Assembly: GCF_010974945.1 (NCBI RefSeq)
Contig: NZ_JAAIVB010000044.1
Coordinates: 1-64,000, forward strand
Origin: Noviherbaspirillum galbum
GTDB taxonomy: Bacteria > Pseudomonadota > Gammaproteobacteria > Burkholderiales > Burkholderiaceae_D
DNA: 64,000 bases
Direction of reading: 5' to 3'
Shown here: positions 9,103-17,371 of the stretch, piece by piece
How the letters are laid out: the number at the start of each line of letters is the position of its first letter
Position numbering within the stretch: the first letter of the stretch is position 1
Translations under genes and position numbers: made by a program
The notes under the pieces: generated by a model
Databases searched by the model: none
The model's input: the letters and a program-made list of their open reading frames with translations, nothing else
Told to the model about the DNA's origin: nothing

Positions 9103-9889
9103 TCTTGTCTCCTTGCTCAAGGAAGCGGGTCAGCGCGGCGGTGAACATGTCGGCCTGTTCCCAGTTGGAGAGATGGGCGGCATCCAGTTCCACGTAGGCG
9201 GCGCCCTTGATCTGCCCGGCGAGCCAGCGGCCGTCTGCGGCGGGCGTGGCCAGATCATGCGTGCCCGCGATCACGAGCGCCGGATTGGCGATCGTTGCCG
9301 CCTCGCCGCGCTGGTCCATGTCGCGCACGGCGGCGCAATTGCCGACATACCCCTGCGGGTCGGTCTCGAGCAGCATGCGCCGCACCCGCTCGACCTCTTC
9401 CGGCGCGCGCTGCCGATAGGCGGGCGTGAACCAGCGTTCGATGACGGCCGGCACGATGGCTGCCATGCCTTCGTTCCTGACCTTGTCGATGCGTGCATTC
9501 CAGAGTTCCGGCGGTCCGATGTGGGCCGAGGTGTTGCACAGCACGAGGCGGTCGATGCGCGCACCGGCGTGGATGCCGAGCCAGATGCCCGTCATGCCGC
9601 CCATCGAGAGGCCGCAGAAATGCGCGCGTTCGATGCCGAGGTGATCCATCAGGGCCAGGACGTCACGGCCGAGTTGCTCCACGGCGAAGTCCTGCGCGGG
9701 AATGCCGGACTGGCCGTGTCCCCGCGTGTCATAGCGCAGCACGCGGAAGCGCTCGCGCAGCGCGGGCAGCTGCGGCTGCCACATGTCCATCGTCGTGCCC
9801 AGCGAATTCGACAGGATGAGCCATGGCGCACCCTCGCGTCCTTCGATGTCGTAATGCAGCCGGATGCCTGCCAGGTCGAGAAAAGGCAT
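9095..9889 (-). CDS. pcaD: 3-oxoadipate enol-lactonase
   Basis: 264 residues from the ATG at 9889; AAGGAG lies ten bases upstream. An upstream in-frame start at 9919 would overlap pcaB by 26 bases and adds an unconserved leader. This alpha/beta-hydrolase opens beta-ketoadipate enol-lactone to beta-ketoadipate. The nucleophile is Ser95 in GLSMGG, an HxxW-like region follows, and the C-terminal His is in LDAAHLSNWEQ. RYDTRGHGQS (about 52-61) is the conserved strand-turn of the family. The gene lies between pcaB and pcaC with only a few bases on one side and an overlap on the other. Confidence 0.94.
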   Translation of the reverse strand: MPFLDLAGIRLHYDIEGREGAPWLILSNSLGTTMDMWQPQLPALRERFRVLRYDTRGHGQSGIPAQDFAVEQLGRDVLALMDHLGIERAHFCGLSMGGMTGIWLGIHAGARIDRLVLCNTSAHIGPPELWNARIDKVRNEGMAAIVPAVIERWFTPAYRQRAPEEVERVRRMLLETDPQGYVGNCAAVRDMDQRGEAATIANPALVIAGTHDLATPAADGRWLAGQIKGAAYVELDAAHLSNWEQADMFTAALTRFLEQGDKNG

Positions 9890-9893
9890 GGTG

Positions 9894-11273
9894 TCATCGC
9901 TCCTTATTGTCTGCGGCATGTGAGGACTGTCTCGCCAGCACGCGGTCGGTGAAGGCGGCAGCCTGGCCTAGGTATTGCGCCGGGTCGAGCAGGCGGTCCA
10001 GGTCGCCGGCGGCAATGATGTCCTTCAGGGCAGGCTCGCGGCCCAGGGCGTCCTTCAGGTCGAGTCCGTCCGCGACCGCGCGGCGGCAAGCCGCTTCGAC
10101 CAGTTTGTGCGCCTCCATCCTGCCCATGCGGGCGCCGAGCGCCAGGGTGACGGCTTCCGCCATCACCAGTCCATGGGTGATGTCGACGTTGGCGCGCATG
10201 CGTGCGGCGTCGACCGACAGGCCGGCCATCGTGTCGGCCATTTGCGCCAGCGCACCGGCCGTCAGCTGCAGGATCTCGGGCAGGCTGTCCCATTCCGCCT
10301 GCCAGCCGCCGAGTGCCCGTTCATGCTCCTGGACCATGCCCGACAGCACGGTCGCCACCAGGCCGGGAACGCGCGCGGCGGCGGTCAGCGCTGCGGCGCA
10401 GGCGACCGGGTTGCGCTTGTGCGGCATGGTGGAAGAGCCGCCACGTCCTTGCGCTGCCGGTTCTGAGGCTTCCGCCACGTCCGTCTGCATCAGCAGGGAA
10501 ACGTCCCGCGCCATCTTGCCGAGCGAGCCGGTCAGCATGCCGGCAATGGCCGCCACCTCGGCGATGCGGTCGCGCTGGGTATGCCATGGCATGGCGGGCA
10601 AGGCGAGTTGCAGCCGGTCGGCCAGGGCTTGCGCGACCCGCAGGCCTTCGCCGCCCAGGCTGGCGAGCGTGCCGGCCGCGCCGCCGAACTGCAGCGCGAG
10701 CACGCGGGCTCGCAAGGCGGAAAATCGTTCCTGGTGCCGCTGCACGCCGTCCAGCCAGCCCGCCGCCTTCAAGCCGAAGGTGGCCGGCAAGGCATGCTGC
10801 ATCCAGGTGCGTCCGATCATGGTGGTATCGCGATGCGCCTGGGCAAGGGCAGCCAGGGCATCGCCAAGCCGGCGCAAATCCTGGTCGATCAGGTCCAGCG
10901 CTTGGCGAAGTTGCAGCACCAGGCCGGTGTCGATCGCGTCCTGGCTGGTCGCGCCCCAATGCACGTACTTGGCGGCTTCCTTGTCATGCGCGGCGACATC
11001 CGCGGTGAGTTGCTTGACCAGGGGAATGGCCAGGTTGCCGGCGGACGCGGCGGCGCGTCCGAGCGCGGGAAGGTTCAGGTGTTCCTGCCTGCAGCGCGCG
11101 GCGATCGGTTCCGCCGCGCTTGCGGGGATCACGCCGCATGCCGCTTCCGCATGTGCCAGCGCCGCCTCGAAGTCCAGCATGCCCTGCACGCAGGCTTCGG
11201 CGGAAAAGACGGCCCGCATGGCATCCGTGGAGAACATCGGGCCGGTGAGGCTGGAAAGCGGCGTGCTTGTCAT
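9894..11273 (-). CDS. pcaB: 3-carboxy-cis,cis-muconate cycloisomerase
   Basis: 459 residues from the ATG at 11273; an earlier in-frame start (11363) lies inside pcaF sequence and was rejected. The enzyme cyclises beta-carboxymuconate, the product of protocatechuate 3,4-dioxygenase, to gamma-carboxymuconolactone. The fumarase/aspartase superfamily signature GSSTMPHKRNP is present at about residues 270-280, and the N-terminus FSTDAMRAVFSAEACVQGML is typical of PcaB. It is 32 bases downstream of pcaF and four upstream of pcaD. Confidence 0.95.
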   Translation of the reverse strand: MTSTPLSSLTGPMFSTDAMRAVFSAEACVQGMLDFEAALAHAEAACGVIPASAAEPIAARCRQEHLNLPALGRAAASAGNLAIPLVKQLTADVAAHDKEAAKYVHWGATSQDAIDTGLVLQLRQALDLIDQDLRRLGDALAALAQAHRDTTMIGRTWMQHALPATFGLKAAGWLDGVQRHQERFSALRARVLALQFGGAAGTLASLGGEGLRVAQALADRLQLALPAMPWHTQRDRIAEVAAIAGMLTGSLGKMARDVSLLMQTDVAEASEPAAQGRGGSSTMPHKRNPVACAAALTAAARVPGLVATVLSGMVQEHERALGGWQAEWDSLPEILQLTAGALAQMADTMAGLSVDAARMRANVDITHGLVMAEAVTLALGARMGRMEAHKLVEAACRRAVADGLDLKDALGREPALKDIIAAGDLDRLLDPAQYLGQAAAFTDRVLARQSSHAADNKER

Positions 11274-11305
11274 GGATGGAGTGTCCGGGGTTGGCGTCGG
11301 CTTCT

Positions 11306-12508
11306 TTATACCCGTTCGATCACCATTGCGATACCCTGGCCGACGCCGATGCACATGGTGCACAGTGCGAAGCGGCCGCCGCTTCGATGAAGCTGGTACA
11401 TCGCGGTGGTGACGAGGCGCGCGCCGCTCATGCCGAGCGGATGGCCGAGCGCGATGGCGCCGCCGTTCGGATTGACGCGCGCGTCGTCGTCAGGCACGCC
11501 GAGTTCGCGCAGCACCGCGAGGCCTTGCGCCGCGAAGGCTTCGTTGAGTTCGATGACGTCCATCTGGTCGATGCGCATGCCGAGCTGGTTCAGCAGCTTC
11601 TGCGTCGCCGGCGCCGGGCCGATGCCCATCACGCGCGGCGCGACGCCCGCGGTCGCCATGCCGACGATCCTTGCCTTGGGAGTCAGGCCGTGCCTGGCGG
11701 CGGTCTGTTCGTCGGCGAGGATAAGCGCGCAGGCGCCGTCGTTCACGCCCGAGGCATTGCCCGCGGTGACAGTGCCGTCCGGCCGCACCACGCCCTTGAG
11801 CTTCGCCAGCGCCTCCATGCTGGTGGCGCGCGGGTGTTCGTCCTTCTCGACCACGATCGGGTCGCCTTTCTTCTGCAGGATGCTGACCGGCGTGATTTCC
11901 TCGGCCAGCGTGCCGTTCGCCTGCGCCGCCGATGCCTTGTTCTGGCTCGCCATGGCGAACCGGTCCTGGTCCTCGCGGCTGATCTTGTAGTCGCTTGCCA
12001 CGTTCTCCGCGGTCTCGGGCATGGAGTCCACGCCGTAGGCGGCCTTCATCTGCGGGTTGACGAAGCGCCAGCCGATGGTGGTGTCGAAGATGGCGGCATT
12101 GCGTGAAAACGCGTTGTCGGCCTTGCCCATCACGAAGGGCGCGCGGGTCATGGATTCGACGCCGCCTGCGATCATGAGGCCCGCTTCGCCCGCCTTGATG
12201 GCGCGGGCCGCGGTGCCGACCGCGTCCATGCCGGAACCGCAGAGGCGGTTCACGGTCGAGCCGCCGATCTGCAGCGGCAGGCCCGCCAGCAGCAGCGCCA
12301 TGCGCGCGACGTTGCGGTTGTCTTCGCCGGCCTGGTTGGCGCAGCCATAGATCACATCCTGTACCGCTTCCCAGTCCACCTTGCCGTTGCGCTGCATGAG
12401 GGCGCGCAGGGGAATCGCGCCGAGGTCGTCCGCGCGCACGTCCCTGAGGGCGCCGCCGTAGCGGCCGATGGGGGTGCGGATGGCATCGCAAATGAAGGCT
12501 TGGGTCAT
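11306..12508 (-). CDS. pcaF: 3-oxoadipyl-CoA thiolase
   Basis: 400 residues. The enzyme cleaves beta-ketoadipyl-CoA to succinyl-CoA and acetyl-CoA, the final step of the pathway. The acyl-accepting nucleophile is Cys90 in VNRLCGSGMDAV. The C-terminal motifs GGAIALGHPLGMSGAR (His) and CTMCIGVGQG (second catalytic Cys) are intact. The N-terminus AFICDAIRTPIGRYGGAL is the usual PcaF start. It is 21 bases after pcaJ in the same operon. Confidence 0.95.
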   Translation of the reverse strand: MTQAFICDAIRTPIGRYGGALRDVRADDLGAIPLRALMQRNGKVDWEAVQDVIYGCANQAGEDNRNVARMALLLAGLPLQIGGSTVNRLCGSGMDAVGTAARAIKAGEAGLMIAGGVESMTRAPFVMGKADNAFSRNAAIFDTTIGWRFVNPQMKAAYGVDSMPETAENVASDYKISREDQDRFAMASQNKASAAQANGTLAEEITPVSILQKKGDPIVVEKDEHPRATSMEALAKLKGVVRPDGTVTAGNASGVNDGACALILADEQTAARHGLTPKARIVGMATAGVAPRVMGIGPAPATQKLLNQLGMRIDQMDVIELNEAFAAQGLAVLRELGVPDDDARVNPNGGAIALGHPLGMSGARLVTTAMYQLHRSGGRFALCTMCIGVGQGIAMVIERV

Positions 12509-12529
12509 GGTCTTGTCCTTTGGTGGTTC

Positions 12530-13192
12530 TTAGCTGTTGTCGGGGTTTGCCGCGCTGGCATCGATCAGGGTCACGCCGCTCAGGCGCTGCAGTTCGGCGA
12601 AGCCGAGTCCGGGAACGATCTCCCGCACGGCGAGGCCGTCCGCGGTCACGTCCAGCACCGCAAGGTCGGTATAGATGCGGTTGACGCAGCCGATGCCGGT
12701 CAGGGGATAGGTGCAGCGCTCGACGATCTTGCTTTCGCCGCTCTTGGTCAGGTGCTCCATCATCACGAATACCTGCTTGGCGCCGACGGCGAGGTCCATC
12801 GCGCCGCCGACCGCCGGGATCGCGTCCGGCGCGCCGGTATGCCAGTTGGCGAGGTCGCCGGTCACGGACACCTGGAAGGCGCCGAGCACGCAGATGTCCA
12901 GGTGGCCGCCGCGCATCATCGCGAAGGAGTCGGCATGGTGGAAGTAAGACGCGCCGGGCAGGGCGGTCACCGGCTGCTTGCCAGCGTTGATCAGGTCTTC
13001 GTCTTCCTCGCCGGCGGCCGGCGCGGGGCCCATGCCCAGCAGGCCGTTCTCGGTGTGCAGCAGGATTTCCTTGTCCCTCGGCAGGTGGTTGGCCACCAGC
13101 GTCGGCAGGCCGATGCCGAGGTTGACGATGGCGCCTTCCTCGATGTCGCGGGCGACGCGCGCCGCCATCTGGTCGCGGGTAAGCTTGTTCAT
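12530..13192 (-). CDS. pcaJ: 3-oxoadipate CoA-transferase subunit B
   Basis: 220 residues from the ATG at 13192, which overlaps the pcaI stop by four bases. The subunit carries the catalytic glutamate, Glu48 in LLHTENGLLGMGP, typical of class I CoA-transferase beta chains. With PcaI it transfers CoA from succinyl-CoA to beta-ketoadipate. Other conserved blocks are NLGIGLPTLVANHLP and MDLAVGAKQVFVMMEH. Longer reading frames upstream (to 13330) are antisense-like extensions within pcaI. Confidence 0.95.
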   Translation of the reverse strand: MNKLTRDQMAARVARDIEEGAIVNLGIGLPTLVANHLPRDKEILLHTENGLLGMGPAPAAGEEDEDLINAGKQPVTALPGASYFHHADSFAMMRGGHLDICVLGAFQVSVTGDLANWHTGAPDAIPAVGGAMDLAVGAKQVFVMMEHLTKSGESKIVERCTYPLTGIGCVNRIYTDLAVLDVTADGLAVREIVPGLGFAELQRLSGVTLIDASAANPDNS

Positions 13193-13887
13193 GGGCGCTG
13201 CTCCAGTCCTTCTTGTCTTGCCTGCTTGCCGATCGTGACCACCCGCTGCACGAAGATGCCGGGCGTGACGATGGTTTCGGGATCGAGTTCGCCGAGGCCG
13301 ACGACATCGTTCACCTGGGCGATGGTGCACTTGGCCGCCATCGCCATGATGGGTCCGAAGTTGCGTGCCGTCTTGCGGTAGACCAGGTTGCCCCAGCGGT
13401 CGGCGCGCAGCGCCTTGATCAGGGCGTAGTCGGCGTGGATGGGCAGTTCGAACACATAGTGCTTGCCATCGATCTCGCGGGTTTCCTTGCCCTGCGCCAG
13501 CAGCGTGCCGTAGCCGGTCGGACTGAAGAAGCCGCCGATGCCGGCGCCGGCGGCGCGGATGCGCTCGGCGAGATTGCCTTGCGGGGTCAGTTCGAGTTCG
13601 ATCTCGCCGGCGCGGTAGAGGCCGTCGAACACCCAGGAGTCGACCTGTCGCGGGAAGGAGCAGATGATCTTGCGCACCCGCCTGGCCTTGAGCAGGGCGG
13701 CGAGCCCGGTGTCGCCGTTGCCGGCATTGTTGTTCACGATGGTCAGGTCGCGCGCGCCCTGGGCGATCAGGGCATCGATGAGTTCGGAGGGCATGCCGGC
13801 GTTGCCGAAGCCGCCGATCATGACGGTGGCGCCATCGTGGATGTCAGCCAGCGCGTCTTCCAGCGAGGCGCTTATCTTGTTGATCAC
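13189..13887 (-). CDS. pcaI: 3-oxoadipate CoA-transferase subunit A
   Basis: 232 residues, first gene of the pcaIJFBDC-liv run. The start is a GTG at 13887 with AAAGGA about six bases upstream. MIGGFGNAGMPSELIDAL near the N-terminus and IICSFPRQVDSWVF are characteristic of the alpha subunit of 3-oxoacid CoA-transferases. It pairs with PcaJ, to which it is translationally coupled through an ATGA overlap. A perfect palindromic operator (13930-13944) lies 42 bases upstream of the start. Confidence 0.95.
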   Translation of the reverse strand: MINKISASLEDALADIHDGATVMIGGFGNAGMPSELIDALIAQGARDLTIVNNNAGNGDTGLAALLKARRVRKIICSFPRQVDSWVFDGLYRAGEIELELTPQGNLAERIRAAGAGIGGFFSPTGYGTLLAQGKETREIDGKHYVFELPIHADYALIKALRADRWGNLVYRKTARNFGPIMAMAAKCTIAQVNDVVGLGELDPETIVTPGIFVQRVVTIGKQARQEGLEQRP

Positions 13888-13929
13888 GGCAATCCTTTTC
13901 GATTGAACGGGAAGATCATGAATGTGCTT

Positions 13930-13944
13930 GTTCGCTTACCGAAC
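13930..13944. promoter_or_regulatory. PcaR-type operator for pcaI
   Basis: GTTCGCTTACCGAAC has perfectly palindromic half-sites GTTCG and CGAAC with the five-base spacing of the known Pseudomonas PcaR site. It lies 42 bases upstream of the pcaI start, within the expected promoter. Confidence 0.65.
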
Positions 13945-13970
13945 ATGGCTTCCCTTTCGGGATTGACCGT

Positions 13971-13994
13971 GTGCGATTAACGCACTATTGTTCG
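13971..13994. promoter_or_regulatory. Operator with three half-sites in the divergent interval
   Basis: GTGCGATTAACGCAC (13971-13985) is a second perfect palindrome, followed four bases later by a third half-site, GTTCG (13990-13994). The layout of two inverted repeats plus a third repeat about ten bases on recalls the PcaU operator of Acinetobacter. Confidence 0.6.
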
Positions 13995-14060
13995 GAATGC
14001 ATGGTGCCGACCAGTGTAGCGAGCGCGAAATTGCAGCGTCAAGCCGGTGTCCGGGATTCT

Positions 14061-14075
14061 GTGCGATCACCGAAC
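14061..14075. promoter_or_regulatory. PcaR-type operator for the regulator gene itself
   Basis: GTGCGATCACCGAAC ends 18 bases before the regulator's start codon and six before its Shine-Dalgarno sequence (GGAG, 14082-14085). Binding here would block initiation, so autorepression is inferred. Its reverse complement differs from the P. putida site GTTCGATAATCGCAC at two positions, both in the spacer. Confidence 0.6.
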
Positions 14076-14093
14076 AATTTCCGGAGTGTTGCA

Positions 14094-14945
14094 ATGCCGC
14101 CTTCCGTCGAGCAAGAAGAGAACGATCAGCGCAATGGCAGGAAGGCGGGGCGCAAGGCCGGCATGACGATCGCCGAGGAAATCGGCGCGCTGGCCGATCC
14201 CGATTTCATGACCTCGCTGGCGCGCGGTCTGGCCGTCATCCGCGCATTCAGCGACCAGCGCCGCAGCCTGACCATCGCGCAGATCAGCCACAAGACCGGC
14301 ATTCCCCGCGCGGCGGTGCGGCGTTGCCTTCATACCCTGCGACAGCTGGGTTACGCGGATGCGGAAGCGAATCACTTTTCCCTCAAGCCCAAGGTGCTCA
14401 CGCTGGGGTACTCCTATCTATCCTCCACGCCGCTGACCGTCTCCGCCTTGCCCTTCCTCAACCAGATCAGCCGCACGCTGAATGAATCCTGCTCGCTGGC
14501 GGTGCTGGATGACAACGAAATTCTGTACGTCGCCCGGTCCGCGACCTCGCGCATCATGTCCGTGGCCCTGAACACGGGCAGCCGCCTGCCGGCGTATTGC
14601 ACTTCGCTCGGGCGAGCCATCCTCGCCTACCTGCCGGAAGACGTGCTTGACGATTACCTTTCCCGCGTGGAATTGAAGGCCTACACCAACAAGACGATCG
14701 TTTCCACCGCCCGGCTGCGGGAGATCCTGGCCGAGGTGCGGGAAAAGGGGTATGCCCTCGTCGAGGAAGAACTGGAGATAGGCCTGCGCTCGATCGCGGT
14801 GCCGGTGCGCGGCGCGTCCGGGGAAGTGGTTGCCGCGCTCAACGTCGGCGCGCAGGCTGCGCGGGTCACGAGTCGCCAGATGCGCGACGACATCTGCCCG
14901 GTGCTGCTGCGCGGCGCGCAAGAGCTGGCCGTCCTGCTTCCATAA
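14094..14945 (+). CDS. pcaR: IclR-family transcriptional regulator of the pca genes
   Basis: 283 residues from the ATG at 14094, with GGAG eight bases upstream; an upstream GTG-type start (13971) would cover the operators and was rejected. A basic Gly/Arg/Lys-rich leader is followed by a winged HTH (about residues 40-90; LTIAQISHKTGIPRAAVRRC) and a C-terminal IclR effector domain (about 110-280). The sequence is of the PcaR/PcaU/PobR type, which bind protocatechuate, 4-hydroxybenzoate or beta-ketoadipate. It lies between pcaI and pcaH, divergent from the former. The symbol is assigned by context; it could equally be PcaU- or PobR-like in ligand. Confidence 0.85.
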   Translation: MPPSVEQEENDQRNGRKAGRKAGMTIAEEIGALADPDFMTSLARGLAVIRAFSDQRRSLTIAQISHKTGIPRAAVRRCLHTLRQLGYADAEANHFSLKPKVLTLGYSYLSSTPLTVSALPFLNQISRTLNESCSLAVLDDNEILYVARSATSRIMSVALNTGSRLPAYCTSLGRAILAYLPEDVLDDYLSRVELKAYTNKTIVSTARLREILAEVREKGYALVEEELEIGLRSIAVPVRGASGEVVAALNVGAQAARVTSRQMRDDICPVLLRGAQELAVLLP

Positions 14946-14997
14946 CCGGAAGTGATGACATTGCGGGCGATATTTCAATTTACATGCGTTTTCTTGA

Positions 14998-15815
<818 letters not shown>

Positions 15816-15816
<1 letters not shown>

Positions 15817-16457
15817 TGCTGAAGGTCAACCAGTTGAGCCAACTCCGCGAAACCACGTCGCAGACCGCCGGCCCGTACGTGCATATCGGCCTGGCGCCGA
15901 AGTTCGCGGGCTTCGACATCTTTGAAAACAACTTCGACAACGTGGTGGCGGGGCCGGAAGCGAAGGGGCAGCGCATCCGCATCGAAGGCCGCGTGATCGA
16001 TGGCTCTGGCACGCCGCTGCGCGACGTGCTCATCGAATGCTGGCAGGCGAATGCCGCCGGCAAGTACCGCCATCCCGCCGACCGCCAGGACAAGGACGTC
16101 GATCCGGCATTCCGCGGCTGGGGCCGGGCCTGCTCCGATTTCGAAAGTGGCGTCTTCACCTTCGAGACCATCAAGCCAGGCGCGGTGGAAGGCCGCAACG
16201 GCAGCGTCATGGCGCCGCACGTGAACCTGTGGATCGTGGCGCGCGGCATCAACATCGGCCTGAACACGCGCATGTATTTCTCGGACGAGCGCGCGGCGAA
16301 TGCCGCCGATCCCATCCTCAACATGATCGAGTGGGAAGTCCGGCGCCAGACCCTCATCGGGCAACGCGCGGAATCCGGCGCGCAGGAAGGCGCGGCGGTG
16401 TACCGCTTCGACATCCACCTGCAGGGACCGCAGGAAACCGTATTCTTCGACATCTGA
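15816..16457 (+). CDS. pcaG: Protocatechuate 3,4-dioxygenase alpha subunit
   Basis: 213 residues. The alpha subunit resembles PcaH in fold (GTPLRDVLIECWQANAAGKY) but lacks the iron-ligand set: the region matching RPAHIHYS in PcaH reads MAPHVNLWIVARG. SQTAGPYVHIGL at the N-terminus is the usual PcaG start. The start codon overlaps the pcaH TAA by one base, giving tight translational coupling for a 1:1 complex. Confidence 0.95.
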
Positions 16458-16478
16458 ACTGCCCATCGGGAGCGCATC

Positions 16479-17072
16479 ATGGAACATCCGGCCGCCTTTC
16501 AGGTCATTCGCGTCATCCAGCACGAGCACCAGTCGCTGGCGGCGGTCATCAAGGGCATGCGCCATTTCGTGCGCGTGATCGCCGAGGGCGGAAAGGCGCC
16601 GGACCTCAAGGTGTTCCGCGCGATGCTGCTGTACATCAGCGAATATCCGGAGCAGGTGCATCATCCCAAGGAAGACATGTACCTGTTCGCGCCGCTGCGC
16701 AAGCGGACCAACGAGGTGGAGATCACGATCACCACCCTGGAGGCCCAGCACCAGCTCGGCGAACAGCAGCTGCGCGACCTGTCGCTTGCGCTGATGCGCT
16801 ACGAGTTCTTCGGCGACGAAGCGTTCAAGAGCTTCCATGACAAGGTGGAAGCGTATGCCAGCCAGTATTTCGAGCACATGACGCTGGAGGAAAAGATCAT
16901 CTTGCCGGCAGCGCAGCAGTCCTTCACCGAGCAGGACTGGCAGGCGGCCGCTGCGGCGTTTTCCAGTAACGCCGATCCCCTGGCCGACATCCACAACGAA
17001 AGCCTGGAGAAGTTGTTCACGCTGATCTGCCGCATTACACCCGCGCCGCTCGGCCTGGGCGAGCCGGTCTGA
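16479..17072 (+). CDS. Hemerythrin HHE-domain protein cotranscribed with pcaHG
   Basis: 197 residues, start 21 bases after pcaG with GGGAG about eight bases upstream. The four-helix hemerythrin pattern is intact: His15/His17 (IQHEHQS), His61/His62 and Glu65 (VHHPKEDMYLF), His91 (AQHQLGE), His133 and Glu137 (YFEHMTLEEKIILP). Such proteins bind a di-iron centre and act in O2 or NO sensing, iron storage or repair. Its place directly behind an Fe(III)-dependent dioxygenase suggests a link to iron or oxygen supply, which is inference. An imperfect hairpin without a T-run (17082-17113) follows. Confidence 0.85.
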   Translation: MEHPAAFQVIRVIQHEHQSLAAVIKGMRHFVRVIAEGGKAPDLKVFRAMLLYISEYPEQVHHPKEDMYLFAPLRKRTNEVEITITTLEAQHQLGEQQLRDLSLALMRYEFFGDEAFKSFHDKVEAYASQYFEHMTLEEKIILPAAQQSFTEQDWQAAAAAFSSNADPLADIHNESLEKLFTLICRITPAPLGLGEPV

Positions 17073-17175
17073 GGCATCCGGGCCTCCTGGACTTTCCCGA
17101 AAATCCGGGAGGCTTGCCAAACGGCGCGGTTTCCTGCACTATTAGCCCGACCAATACGCAGGAACCGACGACGCC

Positions 17176-17247
17176 ATGTCTTTCGCACGCTTTTATTTTT
17201 ACTTTTACTTTAGCTATTCCAGCCCAAAGGCGGTGGAGAAGCGGTAA
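17176..17247 (+). CDS. Phe/Tyr-rich leader peptide of the aroG attenuator
   Basis: A 23-codon frame runs from an ATG at 17176 to TAA at 17245-17247. It contains five Phe and four Tyr, including the run FYFYFYF at codons 6-12. It ends 34 bases before an intrinsic terminator that precedes a DAHP synthase gene, the first enzyme of aromatic amino acid synthesis. An AGGAA lies about 11 bases upstream of the ATG, and a weak promoter (TTGCCA 17114, CACTAT 17137) is possible. The composition and layout are those of attenuator leader peptides such as that of pheA: scarcity of charged tRNA-Phe or tRNA-Tyr should stall the ribosome and favour read-through. Confidence 0.8.
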   Translation: MSFARFYFYFYFSYSSPKAVEKR

Positions 17248-17280
17248 GCGCACGAAGATAAAAGCCAAACCGAATTCCGA

Positions 17281-17311
17281 AAAAAACCGCCAGAGATGGC
17301 GGTTTTTTTTT
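17281..17311 (+). terminator. Attenuator terminator before aroG
   Basis: AAAACCGCC-N6-GGCGGTTTT with an extended T-run forms a strong intrinsic terminator about 60 bases before the aroG start. Its left arm (ACCGCC, 17286-17291) is complementary to GGCGGT at 17229-17234 in the leader-peptide frame, giving a candidate antiterminator. A ribosome stalled at codons 6-12 would leave 17229-17234 free, whereas one at the stop codon would cover it. Confidence 0.8.
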
Positions 17312-17371
17312 AGCCCCGTTTTCACGACGCCCCGAATTGCCCCTTTTTCAATATTGACCGGAGAACACGCC

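Noticed and set aside
14942-14957. ATAACC at the end of the IclR gene as a PcaQ (LysR) box for pcaHG
   Set aside because: The second half, expected to be GGTTAA after four bases, reads GTGATG; only one half matches and no LysR gene is nearby.
17082-17113. Hairpin GCCTCCTGGA/TCCGGGAGGC after the hemerythrin gene as a terminator
   Set aside because: The stem has one mismatch and is followed by no T-run, so it is not a convincing intrinsic terminator.
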